NCBI RefSeq assembly: GCF_000717715.1
Contig: NZ_JOAI01000014.1
Span: forward strand, 1 to 64,000
Direction: 5' to 3'
Length of the DNA: 64,000 bases
Origin: Streptomyces sp. NRRL B-24484
GTDB lineage: Bacteria > Actinomycetota > Actinomycetes > Streptomycetales > Streptomycetaceae
A program made the position numbers and the translations under genes. The notes beneath the pieces are model-generated. The model searched no databases and had not been told where the DNA came from. It saw only the letters and a list, made by a program, of their open reading frames with translations. Below are positions 44,853 to 56,658 of this stretch, piece by piece (within the stretch, counting starts at the first letter, position 1; every line of letters starts with the position of its first letter).

Positions 44853-45467
44853 ATGTCCGCCGCACGCCGCACCACCCCGACCGTGTACATCTCCGTCGAC
44901 GTCGAGGCCGACGGCCCGATCCCGGGCCCGTACTCGATGCTCTCCTTCGGTGCCGCCGTCGCCGGGCACCACGACGCGGACGGCTTCCGGCGGGCCGGGC
45001 GGCAGGCCGCCGGCTTCTACCGGGAGCTGCGGCCGGTCTCCGAGCGCTTCGACCCGCAGGCACTGGCCGTCTCCGGGCTGGACCGGGCTGCGCTGCTGAC
45101 CGGCGGCACCCCGCCCGCGGCGGCGATGACAGCGTTCTGCTCCTGGGTGGAGCAGGTCCGCGCCGGGCCCGGCGGGCAGCGGTACCGGCCGGTCATGGTC
45201 GGCTACCCGGCGCCGTACGACTGGCTGTTCCTGTACTGGTACCTGATGGAGTTCGCCGGGCGCAGCCCGTTCGGGCACTCCGGGTGCCTGGACGTGAAGA
45301 CGCTGTACGCGGCCCGGGCGGGGGTGCCGTTCGCCGGGATCGGCAAGCGGTCGATGCCGGCCTCGCTGCTGCCGGACCTGCCGCACACCCACCACGCGCT
45401 GGACGACGCCCGCGAGCAGGCGGAGCTGTTCGCCAACCTGATGGAGTGGGCCGGGCCGCAGGCGTGA
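44853..45467 (+). CDS. DEDDh-type 3'-5' exonuclease
   Basis: A 204-residue RNase T-like protein. ExoI SVDVEADGPIPG (Asp, Glu), ExoII region VGYPAPYDWLFLYW, ExoIII HTHHALDDAREQAELFANL with the His and final Asp. Streptomycete homologs are annotated as exoribonucleases. RNA or DNA preference cannot be read here. Convergent with the P450 gene, with one base between the stops. Confidence 0.85.
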   Translation: MSAARRTTPTVYISVDVEADGPIPGPYSMLSFGAAVAGHHDADGFRRAGRQAAGFYRELRPVSERFDPQALAVSGLDRAALLTGGTPPAAAMTAFCSWVEQVRAGPGGQRYRPVMVGYPAPYDWLFLYWYLMEFAGRSPFGHSGCLDVKTLYAARAGVPFAGIGKRSMPASLLPDLPHTHHALDDAREQAELFANLMEWAGPQA

Positions 45468-45468
45468 G

Positions 45469-46686
45469 TCAGGCCGTTCGGACGGGCAGGGTGCGGTAAC
45501 CGCGCAGGACCAGGCGGTCCCGCCGTTCGGCGGGCCCGGCCGGGGCGAGCGCGGGGAACCTCGCGAACAGGGCGGGCAGGGCCGTCCGGGCCTCCAAGCG
45601 GGCGAGCTGGGCGCCGAGGCAGTAGTGCGGGCCGCCGCCGAAGCTCAGCGGGTGGCTGTCCCGGCGGGTGGGGTCGAAGCGCGCGGGCTGCTCGTAGCGG
45701 GCGGGATCCCGGTTGGCCGCGCCGAGCAGCAGGAAGATGCCCGTGCCGACCGGGGCGGGGACGCCCCCGACGTCCAGGCCCTCGGCGAGGGCGATCCGGG
45801 AGGTCAGCTGGACGGGCGAGTCGTGGCGCAGCACCTCCTCGGTGAGGCCGTCCGGGGTGACGGTGCCGGCGCGCAGCCCGGCGGCGGCCTCGGGGTGGTC
45901 GAAGAGCAGGGCGACGGCGTTGCCGAGCAGGTTGGTCGTCGTCTCGAAGCCGGCGACCAGCAGCAGCACCAGGTTGGCGAGCAGCTCGTGGCCGGTGAGC
46001 CGCTCGGGCTGCTCCGCGGCGACCTGCACGAGTGCGCTGACCAGGTCGTCCTGCGGGTGGGCGCGGCGCGCGGCGGCCAGCCGGGTGAAGTAGTCGGACA
46101 GCTCCTCGGCGGCCTCGTCGGCGGCGGCGAGCTCGCTGTCGTCGATCAGCAGCTCCAGGGCGGCGGTGAGGTCGGAGGCGAGGCCGCGGAACCGGTGGCG
46201 GTCCTCCTCCGGAACGCCGAGCAGCTCGCAGACGACGCCGACCGGAAGGCGGAAGGCGAAGTCCTCCATGAAGTCGACCGGTCTGCCGTCGGCGCCCCGC
46301 GCGGCCATCCCGTCGAGCAGGCGGTGGACGGCGGCGGTGACGGCCGGCTCCAGGGCGGCGACCCGGCGGGCGGTGAAGACCGAGGCGATCGGCGCGCGCA
46401 TCCGGCCGTGGTCCGGCGGGTTGCGCTCCAGGATCGAGCGGCTCAGCAGGACCTTCGCCGGGTGGTCGGCGAAGCCCGGCTCGAACGCCTCGCGCTGCGC
46501 CGGGTCGGGCATGCCGAAGGCGGGGTTGCGCAGCACCTGGTCGCAGGCGCGGTGGCCGACGGTCATCAGCATCCCGGGGCCGCAGGGCGCGACCGGGCCG
46601 AGGCCGTGCGCCTGCTCGTACAGCGGGTACGGATCGGCCCGCCCGTCGGGGCCCACCAACTGCTCGATGATCGCTTCGCCGTCCAT
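45469..46686 (-). CDS. Cytochrome P450
   Basis: A 405-residue soluble bacterial P450 from ATG 46686 (AGGGGAG eight bases upstream). I-helix AGFETTTNLL (oxygen-activating Thr), K-helix EEVLRHDSP (ExxR), R of PERF-like region ARFDPTRRD, and heme-ligand loop FGGGPHYCLGAQLARLE. Resembles CYP107-like monooxygenases. No ferredoxin or reductase gene is adjacent. The substrate is unknown, and no biosynthetic cluster is evident around it. Confidence 0.92.
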   Translation of the reverse strand: MDGEAIIEQLVGPDGRADPYPLYEQAHGLGPVAPCGPGMLMTVGHRACDQVLRNPAFGMPDPAQREAFEPGFADHPAKVLLSRSILERNPPDHGRMRAPIASVFTARRVAALEPAVTAAVHRLLDGMAARGADGRPVDFMEDFAFRLPVGVVCELLGVPEEDRHRFRGLASDLTAALELLIDDSELAAADEAAEELSDYFTRLAAARRAHPQDDLVSALVQVAAEQPERLTGHELLANLVLLLVAGFETTTNLLGNAVALLFDHPEAAAGLRAGTVTPDGLTEEVLRHDSPVQLTSRIALAEGLDVGGVPAPVGTGIFLLLGAANRDPARYEQPARFDPTRRDSHPLSFGGGPHYCLGAQLARLEARTALPALFARFPALAPAGPAERRDRLVLRGYRTLPVRTA

Positions 46687-46866
46687 TCCGCGGCTCCCCT
46701 CTCGCTCGTCGGGGATACAACCTCCGGGTGCGGGGCGGGAGTTCCCGGGCGGGTGCGGGATCACCCGCGGGAGTGAGCGGGCCGGGGCCGGGGGCGGCCG
46801 GAGTGGCGGTGTCGGCGCGGGTACCGCGTCCCGGGGGCGGCGGACCGCCCTCGCTAGGCTGGCGGC

Positions 46867-47226
46867 ATGGAAATCTGGATCAACCCGCGCTGCAGCAAGT
46901 GCCGCAGCGCCGTCGAGGACCTGGACGCGGCGGGCGTCGAGTACACCGTGCGGCGTTACCTGGAGGAGCCGCCGACCTCGGCGGAGCTGACGGACGTGCT
47001 GGCGCGGCTGAACCTGGAGCCGTGGGACATCACCCGGCTCGACGAGGCCGTGGCCGAGGAGCTGGGCATGCGCGAGTGGCCGCGCGAGGAGGCGGACCGC
47101 AGCCGCTGGATCGCGGCGCTGGCCGGGCAGCCGATCCTGATCCAGCGCCCGATCATCACGGCGGACGACGGGCACGCGGTGGTGGCCCGTACGCCGGAGG
47201 CCGTCCGCTCGGTGCTCCCCGAGTAG
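46867..47226 (+). CDS. ArsC/Spx-family protein
   Basis: A 119-residue thioredoxin-fold protein. It begins MEIWINPRCSKCRSAVEDL with the CSKC redox motif and ends ILIQRPIITADDGHAVVARTPE, the conserved LIQRPI block of ArsC/YffB proteins. Length matches glutaredoxin-dependent arsenate reductases. Arsenate activity is not proven by sequence, since no ars genes are near. ATG 46867 follows TAGGCT and six bases, a clear leaderless arrangement. Confidence 0.88.
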   Translation: MEIWINPRCSKCRSAVEDLDAAGVEYTVRRYLEEPPTSAELTDVLARLNLEPWDITRLDEAVAEELGMREWPREEADRSRWIAALAGQPILIQRPIITADDGHAVVARTPEAVRSVLPE

Positions 47227-47290
47227 CGCGCCCGCGGGGCACCGGTCCAGGGGGCTCGGCGCCCCGAGCGGCTGCGGCCGGTACGGCGGT

Positions 47291-47761
47291 TCAGGTCCGT
47301 TCGAAGCGGCGGACGCCCTCGCCGCGCCGCCAGGAGTGGATCACCAGCCGGTCGTCCGCGACGGTGGTGAGCACGACCTCCTCGGGCTCCAGCCGGAAGG
47401 CGTGGAAGGCGCCGGGCGGTGCCTCGGGGAGGTCGCCCTCGTAAGCGGCGAGCTCGGCCGGGTCGGTGATCTCGACGGCGGTGCCGGAGACCTTGGCGTC
47501 GCCGTCGGCCATCGATCCGTCGCCGGGGTTGCTGTGCAGCGCGAAGCGGCCGTCCCGGCGCAGGTCGAGGGCCTTCACCGCGCCGTACATGGAGCCGACG
47601 GTCAGGTCGGCGCCGACGAACCGGACCTCGGTGCCGCTGACCCGGGGCCCGCCGCCGCGCCGCAGGGTGGCCAGCACGTGGTGCTTGTTCGCCTCGAACC
47701 GGGCCCGCACCAGCGGGGCGAGATCCGGCGCTTCGTACTCGAAGTCCTGCCAGGTCGTCAT
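47291..47761 (-). CDS. Pyridoxamine 5'-phosphate oxidase-fold protein (split-barrel flavoprotein)
   Basis: A 156-residue split barrel: VRARFEANKHHVLATLRRGGGPRVSGTEVRF, then VGSMYGAVKALDLRRDGRFALHSNP and KVSGTAVEITD, as in F420/FMN-binding PPOX family proteins. The C-terminal EPEEVVLTTVADDRLVIHSW is typical of actinobacterial members. Substrate unknown. The ATG at 47761 follows CAGACT and seven bases. It shares a palindromic 39-bp intergenic region with the divergent DUF1697 gene. Confidence 0.85.
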   Translation of the reverse strand: MTTWQDFEYEAPDLAPLVRARFEANKHHVLATLRRGGGPRVSGTEVRFVGADLTVGSMYGAVKALDLRRDGRFALHSNPGDGSMADGDAKVSGTAVEITDPAELAAYEGDLPEAPPGAFHAFRLEPEEVVLTTVADDRLVIHSWRRGEGVRRFERT

Positions 47762-47766
47762 GGTCC

Positions 47767-47796
47767 CCAGTCTGGCAGCGGGCACTGCCAGACTGG
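47767..47796. promoter_or_regulatory. Palindromic divergent promoter for two leaderless genes
   Basis: CCAGTCTGGCAG-CGGGCA-CTGCCAGACTGG: perfect 12-bp arms. Each arm contains CAGACT in the outward direction, 6-7 bases before the start codon of the gene it faces (47761 minus, 47801 plus). Confidence 0.75.
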
Positions 47797-47800
47797 CGGT

Positions 47801-48346
47801 ATGACGCAGACGTACATCGCCTTCCTCCGTGCGGTCAACGTGGGTGGGCGCACGGTCACCATGCAGCGGCTCCGCGAACTCTTCGAGGAGTTGGGCCTGG
47901 CCCGGGTGCGGACGTACATCCAGAGCGGGAACGTCTTCTTCGAGGCGGACGGGGCCGACCGGGCGGCGCTCACCGCGCGGATCGAGGAGCACCTGGAGCA
48001 GGCGCTCGGCTATCCGGTGCCGACGGTGCTGTGCACGCTCGACGAGCTGGAGGCGATCGTCGCGGCCGATCCGTTCGCCGGGATCGAGGTGACGCCGGAG
48101 CTGCGGCTGTGCGTGCTGTTCCTGTCCGAGCCGCTGCCGGCGGAGCTCGCCCCGCCGGCCGCCTCCCCCAAGGGCGACTGGGAGCTGGTGGGTGCGGTGC
48201 CGAACGCCGCCTTCGTCGTCCTCCACCTGCGGAACGGCCGGCTGGGCGGCAACCCGGCCGCGCTGTTCGGCAAGGCGTACGCCGGGACGGCGACCTCGCG
48301 CTTCTTCCACACCACCGTCAAGATCCTGGCTGCGGCGAAGAAGTGA
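47801..48346 (+). CDS. DUF1697 protein
   Basis: A 181-residue protein with the family pattern YIAFLRAVNVGGRTVTMQRLRELFEELG, VRTYIQSGNVFFEA, and C-terminal TSRFFHTTVKILAAA. Function unknown; the family is widespread in bacteria. ATG 47801 with CAGACT at -12 to -7 suggests leaderless translation. Divergent from the split-barrel gene with only 39 bases between them. Confidence 0.88.
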   Translation: MTQTYIAFLRAVNVGGRTVTMQRLRELFEELGLARVRTYIQSGNVFFEADGADRAALTARIEEHLEQALGYPVPTVLCTLDELEAIVAADPFAGIEVTPELRLCVLFLSEPLPAELAPPAASPKGDWELVGAVPNAAFVVLHLRNGRLGGNPAALFGKAYAGTATSRFFHTTVKILAAAKK

Positions 48347-48358
48347 GGTGACCCCGGG

Positions 48359-48398
48359 GGCGCGCGGGACCCGTGCGTCCCACGGGTACTCGCGCGCC
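48359..48398. terminator. Two-part hairpin between convergent genes
   Basis: Outer GGCGCGCG / CGCGCGCC and inner ACCCGTG / CACGGGT pairs with small internal loops. Confidence 0.65.
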
Positions 48399-48411
48399 GC
48401 AGGGGAACGCC

Positions 48412-50889
<2,478 letters not shown>

Positions 50890-50929
50890 TCACTCCTCTT
50901 CGGCGGGCGGCAGCCGGGACCCGCTCCGG

Positions 50930-51898
50930 TCAGTGCGGGAAAACCCGAGGTGGGCGCTGTGCGGGCAATCCGTCGCGGAACTCCTCGACCGCCGAACTGA
51001 TCTGCCGCATCAGAACGGTCCGTTCGATCCGGTCGAGGTACAGGTGCCGGGCGGCGAGCGCCTCCACCGTGACGCCGAACCAGAGCGTCATCAGCGGGTT
51101 GACGAACAGTTCGCCGCCCTTCGTCCGCGCGGTGAACCGGACGTCGCCGAACTCGCCGCGCAGCGCGGCCGCCACCGAGCCGTGCACGATGCTGGGGTGC
51201 TCGGGGAAGGCGGCCCGGGCGTGCTCGACCGCGTCCAGGTAGAGCGCGCCCTCGCGGCTCTCCCGCGGCAGAGAGAACGCCCCCAGGTAGCCGCCGGCGC
51301 GGTCGAGCGCGGCGAGGTTCTCCAGCACCAGCGTGTGATTGACCCCGTGGTACGCGTCGACGCCGAAGCCGAGGCAGGCCACCAGCCGGGTCGGGAGGTG
51401 CGGGAGGCCGGCGACGGCGGCGAGGCTGGCCATGTCCTCCTCGGGCGTGCCGAGCCCGGCCTCGTCGCCGCGCATCAGGATGTCCGTCCCGCCGTCCACC
51501 AGCAGCACCGCGTCGGTGCCGAGGTGGTCGGTCAGCGCCCGGTAGGCCGCGCGCAGCGGCTGCACGCCGACCGACGCGAAGGCGAAGACGGTGTCCGGCA
51601 TGCCGTGCAGCCGCAGCCAGCGGGCCAGGGTGCGCTCCGGGAAGTACTGCTCGGCGCTGCGGGTGTCCGGCCGGATCTCGGCGACGTCCGGCGCGAGCCA
51701 CACCTCGGTGTCCAGGCCGTACAGGTGGCTGAAGGAGAGGTTGGCCAGGTGCACCTCCTTGCCGGCGGCGCGCAGGGCGAGGGCGATCGGCAGGCCGGCG
51801 TAGACGTCGAAGCCGCCGCCGGCCCCGGCGACCAGGATCCGGTCGGCGGCCATCAGGCGGGTGAGCAGCGGCGGTTCGAAGAGTGCGGGGGCGGTCAT
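50930..51898 (-). CDS. DUF1152 protein
   Basis: A 322-residue protein with a Gly-rich nucleotide-like motif ADRILVAGAGGGFDVYAGLP, VLLVDGGTDILMRGDE and VACLGFGVDAYHGVNH, the pattern of the DUF1152 family. Function unknown. The ATG at 51898 follows TAACCT and seven bases, suggesting a leaderless mRNA. Divergent from the sulfur island, with the CstR-type operators in the shared intergenic region. Confidence 0.85.
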   Translation of the reverse strand: MTAPALFEPPLLTRLMAADRILVAGAGGGFDVYAGLPIALALRAAGKEVHLANLSFSHLYGLDTEVWLAPDVAEIRPDTRSAEQYFPERTLARWLRLHGMPDTVFAFASVGVQPLRAAYRALTDHLGTDAVLLVDGGTDILMRGDEAGLGTPEEDMASLAAVAGLPHLPTRLVACLGFGVDAYHGVNHTLVLENLAALDRAGGYLGAFSLPRESREGALYLDAVEHARAAFPEHPSIVHGSVAAALRGEFGDVRFTARTKGGELFVNPLMTLWFGVTVEALAARHLYLDRIERTVLMRQISSAVEEFRDGLPAQRPPRVFPH

Positions 51899-51962
51899 CC
51901 GGCGGAGGTTACCGGCGCATTCCCGTCCGGGGGTGTGAGTTTTGCCCCGATCCCGCCCCGGA

Positions 51963-52013
51963 TACCCCCGGGGGTACCCCTGTTAGGGTGGAGAACAGAT
52001 ACCCCCGGGGGTA
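51963..52013 (+). promoter_or_regulatory. Twin CstR/CsoR-type operators
   Basis: TACCCCCGGGGGTA at 51963-51976 and again at 52000-52013, both perfect 14-bp palindromes, 37 bp apart. TAGGGT (51984-51989) between them is a possible -10 box. They lie 24-74 bases before the persulfide dioxygenase-like gene. Confidence 0.75.
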
Positions 52014-52036
52014 CCTTGGAACGGGAAGGGACGGCG

Positions 52037-53440
52037 ATGTTCTTCATCGACACCGTGGAGCTCACAGGCCTCGGCAACCGCAGCTACCTGGCCGGCGGCG
52101 CGACCGCCGCCGTGGCCGTCGACCCGCCGCGCGACGTCGACCGGCTGGTCGCCACGGCGGCGCGGCACGGCGTGCGGATCGCGCTGGTGGTCGAGACCCA
52201 CGTGCACAACGACTACGTCACCGGCGGCCTGGAACTCGCCCGCCTCACCGGCGCCCGCTACCTGGTGCCCGCGGGCGCCCGGGTCGCCTTCGACCGGGTG
52301 CCGGTCGAGGACGGCGACGTGCACCCGGTGGACGCCGGACTCGCGCTGCGGGCCGTCGCGACGCCGGGGCACACCCCGCACCACACCGCCTACGTGCTGG
52401 AGGAGGACGGCCGGCCGGTCGCCGCCTTCACCGGCGGATCGCTGCTGATCGGCACCGTCGGCCGCCCCGACCTGGTCGAGCCGCGGCTCACCGAGCAGCT
52501 GGCCCGCGCCCAGCACGCCTCGGCGCACCGGCTGGCGGAGGCCCTCCCCGACACCACCGCGGTGCTGCCCACCCACGGCTTCGGCAGCTTCTGCGCCGCC
52601 GGCCGGGCGGACGGCGCCTCCACCGGGTCGACCATCGGCGTCGAGCGCACCCGCAACGACGCCCTGGTGAAGGACGTCGACACCTTCGTCGCCGACCTGC
52701 TGGCCGGCCTGGACGACATCCCCGCCTACTACGCGCACATGGGCCCGGCCAACGCGGCCGGCCCGGCGCCGGTCGACCTGACCCCGCCGCGGCAGGCGGA
52801 CGCCGCCGAACTCGCCGCCCGGCTGGCCGCCGGCGAGTGGGTGGTCGACCTGCGCAGCCGGGTCGCCTTCGCCGAGGGGCACCTGGCCGGCTCGTTCAAC
52901 ATCGAGGGCACCGGCAGCCTCGCCACCTACCTGGCCTGGCTGATCCCCTGGGGCAAGCCGGTGACCCTGCTCGCCGCGACGGCCGAGGAGATCGCCGCCG
53001 CCCAGCGCGAGCTGGTCCGGGTCGGGATCGACCGGCCCGCCGCCGCGGCCACCGGCGGCCCCGACGCCTGGACGCTCGCGGGCGATCGGCCGCGCTCCTT
53101 CCGCCGGGCCGACTTCGCGGACCTCGCGACCGCCCTCGCCGCCCCGTCGGCGAACGGCGGCCGACCGGTGGTGCTGGACGTCCGCCGGGCCTCCGAACGG
53201 GCCGGCGGCGCAATCACCGGCTCGGCGCACATCCCCGTGCACCTGCTGCCCGGCCGGATCGGCGAGGTGCCGCCCGGGCCGGTGTGGGTGCACTGCGCCG
53301 GCGGCATGAGAGCGGCTGTCGCCGCCTCGCTGCTGGACGCCGCAGGGCGCGAGGTGGTGGCCGTCGACGACTCCTTCGACGGAGCCGTCCGCGCCGGGCT
53401 GACCGCCGACCCGCAGCAGGGCGGCGACGCACCGGCCTGA
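52037..53440 (+). CDS. Metallo-beta-lactamase/rhodanese fusion, CstB-like persulfide dioxygenase
   Basis: 467 residues: MBL-fold domain (1-250) with THVHND (His55, His57), GHTPHH (His112) and HGFGSFC (His180); a degenerate rhodanese domain (about 258-350) lacking a catalytic Cys; and an active rhodanese domain (about 370-455) with CAGGMR, Cys420. This order matches Staphylococcus CstB, which oxidises persulfides to thiosulfate. The Asp seen as GD in ETHE1-type FTGDALL is Gly here (FTGGSLL), so the metal site may differ. ATG 52037 with AAGGGA upstream. Likely repressed by the CstR encoded at 54,802. Confidence 0.85.
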   Translation: MFFIDTVELTGLGNRSYLAGGATAAVAVDPPRDVDRLVATAARHGVRIALVVETHVHNDYVTGGLELARLTGARYLVPAGARVAFDRVPVEDGDVHPVDAGLALRAVATPGHTPHHTAYVLEEDGRPVAAFTGGSLLIGTVGRPDLVEPRLTEQLARAQHASAHRLAEALPDTTAVLPTHGFGSFCAAGRADGASTGSTIGVERTRNDALVKDVDTFVADLLAGLDDIPAYYAHMGPANAAGPAPVDLTPPRQADAAELAARLAAGEWVVDLRSRVAFAEGHLAGSFNIEGTGSLATYLAWLIPWGKPVTLLAATAEEIAAAQRELVRVGIDRPAAAATGGPDAWTLAGDRPRSFRRADFADLATALAAPSANGGRPVVLDVRRASERAGGAITGSAHIPVHLLPGRIGEVPPGPVWVHCAGGMRAAVAASLLDAAGREVVAVDDSFDGAVRAGLTADPQQGGDAPA

Positions 53441-53611
53441 CCGCCGCCCGGGCCCCGAACCGGCCCCGATCCCGGCCCCGGCACCGCCGGGCGCCCACCG
53501 ACACCACCGGCAGCACCCGTCCCCCTCGGTCCGGGGGAGCACACGTGCGGCACCGCACACCCGCGGCCCGGCCCGTCCCGTCACCCCGTCACCGACCGCC
53601 GAGGAGGCGCC

Positions 53612-54049
53612 ATGTCCACCTGGTCCACCTGGTCCGCCTGGTCCACCTGGTCTTCCGGGTCCCCCGGGTCCACGCAGTCCCCCCGCACCACGGTCCCCGG
53701 CCGGCTCGCACCCACCGAGGCGTACCGGCTCACCGCCACCGGCGCAGCCGTCCTGCTGGACGTCCGCGAGGCGGCGGAGCGGCTGGACGAACGGCCGCCC
53801 GGCTCGCTGCACCTGCCGCTCTCGGCCCTGGAGTCGGGGGGCGGGCTGCCCGCGGAGGCGGCCGGGCGGCCGGTGGTGGTGGTCTGCCGGTCCGGACGCC
53901 GCTCGCTGCGGGCGGTGGAACTGCTCGCCCATCGCGGGGTGTCGGCGGTGGACGTGGTCGGCGGACTGCTCGCCTGGGCCGAGGCCGGGCTGCCGCTGAC
54001 CGGCGGTCCCGGCGCGGACGGCGACGGCTGTCCGGGCGGGGCGGCGTGA
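53612..54049 (+). CDS. Single-domain rhodanese with repetitive N-terminus
   Basis: A 145-residue protein. After a tandem-repeat start (MSTWSTWSAWSTWSSGSPGS) comes a rhodanese domain (about 33-135) with VLLDVREAAERLDERPPGSLHLPLS and active-site loop VVCRSGRRS (Cys). Probably transfers sulfane sulfur in the persulfide pathway. GAGGAGG five bases upstream of ATG 53612. Its stop overlaps the GTG start of the TauE/SafE gene (GTGA), so the permease and rhodanese are coupled. Confidence 0.85.
   Translation: MSTWSTWSAWSTWSSGSPGSTQSPRTTVPGRLAPTEAYRLTATGAAVLLDVREAAERLDERPPGSLHLPLSALESGGGLPAEAAGRPVVVVCRSGRRSLRAVELLAHRGVSAVDVVGGLLAWAEAGLPLTGGPGADGDGCPGGAA
53615..53668 (+). repeat. Six 9-bp tandem units at the start of the rhodanese gene
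   Basis: TCCACCTGG-type units at a 9-bp period, encoding STW, STW, SAW, STW, SSG, SPG. The last two are diverged. Confidence 0.8.
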
Positions 54050-54786
54050 TCGCGCTGGCCGCGGCGCTGGCCGCGGGCGCGGTGGTCGGTCTGGCGCTGG
54101 GTGCCCTGGGCGGCGGCGGCAGCGTGCTGGCGGTGCCGGCCCTGATCTACCTGCTGGGCCTCGCCCCGGCGCAGGCCACCACGGCGAGTCTGCTGATCGT
54201 CACGGTGACCTCGGTGAGTGCACTGGTCGGGCACGCCCGCGAGGGCCACGTCCGCTGGCGGACGGGCGCGCTGTTCGCGGCGGCCGGCCTGGTGCCCGCC
54301 GCGGTGGCCGGCCTGCTGTCGGCCCGGGTGCCGCAGCCGGTGCTGACCGGGGCGTTCGCGCTGGTCGCGGGCGCGGCCGCGGTGCGGATGCTGCGGCCGG
54401 GCGCACCGGGCCGGTGCGAGCCGTCCGCGCCCCGGGCGGCCGGCGCCGGTGCCGGGCTCGGGGCGCTGACCGGACTGCTGGGCGTGGGCGGCGGCTTCCT
54501 GGCCGTGCCGACCCTGGTCGGTGTGCTCGCCTTCGAGATGCGGGCCGCGGTCGGCACCAGCCTGCTGGTGATATCCGCCAACTCGATGGCCTCGCTCGCC
54601 GGTCGGGCGGGCACGGCCGGCGGGCTGGACTGGGCGGTGGTGGCGCCGTTCGCGGGCGCCGCACTGCTGGCCGCGCGCGACGGCCGGCGGCTGGCCCACC
54701 GCCTGTCGGGGCCGGTGCTGCAGCGGACCTTCGCCGTGCTGCTGCTCGCGGTGGCCGCGTTCATGCTGGTGGACGCCGTGACCTGA
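54046..54786 (+). CDS. TauE/SafE-family permease
   Basis: A 246-residue, mostly hydrophobic protein with about seven helices. Two TauE/SafE repeats: LGALGGGGSVLAVPALIYLLGL and LTGLLGVGGGFLAVPTLVGVL carry the family's GGGG/GVGGG motif. The family exports sulfite or other sulfur anions; here the cargo is probably sulfite or thiosulfate from the upstream enzymes (inference). GTG 54046 overlaps the rhodanese stop. Confidence 0.88.
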   Translation: MIALAAALAAGAVVGLALGALGGGGSVLAVPALIYLLGLAPAQATTASLLIVTVTSVSALVGHAREGHVRWRTGALFAAAGLVPAAVAGLLSARVPQPVLTGAFALVAGAAAVRMLRPGAPGRCEPSAPRAAGAGAGLGALTGLLGVGGGFLAVPTLVGVLAFEMRAAVGTSLLVISANSMASLAGRAGTAGGLDWAVVAPFAGAALLAARDGRRLAHRLSGPVLQRTFAVLLLAVAAFMLVDAVT

Positions 54787-54801
54787 GCCCCCCGGCCGGT
54801 G

Positions 54802-55826
<1,025 letters not shown>

Positions 55827-55844
55827 TCCGCCGGTCCCGCCGCG

Positions 55845-55877
55845 CGGGCCCCGCACCCGGTTCGGGCGCGGGGCCCG
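55845..55877. terminator. Hairpin between convergent genes
   Basis: 10-bp stem CGGGCCCCGC / GCGGGGCCCG with an inner CCCG / CGGG stem. Confidence 0.7.
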
Positions 55878-55895
55878 TCCGCGTCCGGACCGGCG

Positions 55896-56537
55896 TCAGG
55901 GCAGCAGCACCGTCTCGACGCCGGCGACGACCACGGCGAGCCCGCGTTCGAAGCGCCGCTCGAAGTCGTCGAAGAGGCCGGCGCCGGAGGCGGCGGCGAG
56001 CGGGTGGTCGGCGCCCATGGCGCGGGCCCGCTCCTCGGGGTCGTAGCCGGGGGCGCGCTCGCCGGGCGCCGGGTGGACGGCCTGCTCCTCGATGACGAAG
56101 CCGATGGTGAAGGCGTAGGCGGTGAAGTGGGCCGCCACGGCGTCGTCGACCGTGAAGCCGCCGCGGACGAAGGCGGTCAGCTGCTCCTCCAGGCGGGCGG
56201 CGTGGCCGGTGTCGGTGAGGCGGGTGCCGCTGAAGACCTTGGCGCCGTCGCGGTGGCCGAGCAGGGTGCGGCGCAGGGTGCGGCAGGTGAGCAGCAGCCA
56301 GGCGCGCCAGTCGGCGTCGGGGCCGGGGGGTTCGGCGGCGGCGGTCATCCGGCGCAGCATCTCGGTGGCCATCTCGTCGAGCAGGGCCTGCTTGTTGGCG
56401 AAGTGCCAGTACAGGGCCGGCGCCTTGACGTCGAGTTCGGTGGCGATCCGGCGCAGGGTGAGGCCCTCCAGGCCGGTCTCGTCGAGCAGGCGCAGCGCGG
56501 TGTCGACCACGCGTGCGCGTTCCAGTTTGGCCGCCAC
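55896..56537 (-). CDS. TetR-family repressor
   Basis: A 213-residue regulator. N-terminal helix-turn-helix ARVVDTALRLLDETGLEGLTLRRIATELDVKAPALYWHFANKQALLDEMA, and a TetR C-terminal ligand domain of the tetracycline-repressor type (HFTAYAFTIGFVIEEQAV). GTG 56537 (MAAKLERARV) has GGAGG eight bases upstream; GTG 56546 is in frame. Divergent from the FAD monooxygenase with two matching palindromes between, so it very likely represses both genes. The inducer is probably the monooxygenase substrate. Confidence 0.92.
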   Translation of the reverse strand: MAAKLERARVVDTALRLLDETGLEGLTLRRIATELDVKAPALYWHFANKQALLDEMATEMLRRMTAAAEPPGPDADWRAWLLLTCRTLRRTLLGHRDGAKVFSGTRLTDTGHAARLEEQLTAFVRGGFTVDDAVAAHFTAYAFTIGFVIEEQAVHPAPGERAPGYDPEERARAMGADHPLAAASGAGLFDDFERRFERGLAVVVAGVETVLLP

Positions 56538-56591
56538 GTCCTCCACCTCCGCCGGTCCGTCCGGGCGGCACTGTGCCGCATCCGCTCCCCC

Positions 56592-56648
56592 TTGACAATT
56601 TAACAGCGTTAAGTGGATCCTCGGGACATCGCCACTTAACAGCGTTAA
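56592..56648. promoter_or_regulatory. Twin TetR operators overlapping a promoter
   Basis: TTAAC-AGC-GTTAA at 56600-56612 and 56636-56648 (the second extended to CTTAAC...GTTAAG), 36 bp apart. TTGACA (56592-56597) just before the first is a strong -35 box for the monooxygenase gene. The second site abuts the AAGGAG ribosome site. Confidence 0.8.
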
Positions 56649-56658
56649 GGAGATCGGC

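Noticed and set aside
44532..45395. Extension of murQ upstream into a 598-codon frame.
   Set aside because: The upstream part overlaps the exonuclease and zinc-ribbon genes and has no MurQ similarity; the GTG at 44531 with a GTGA overlap is a normal start.
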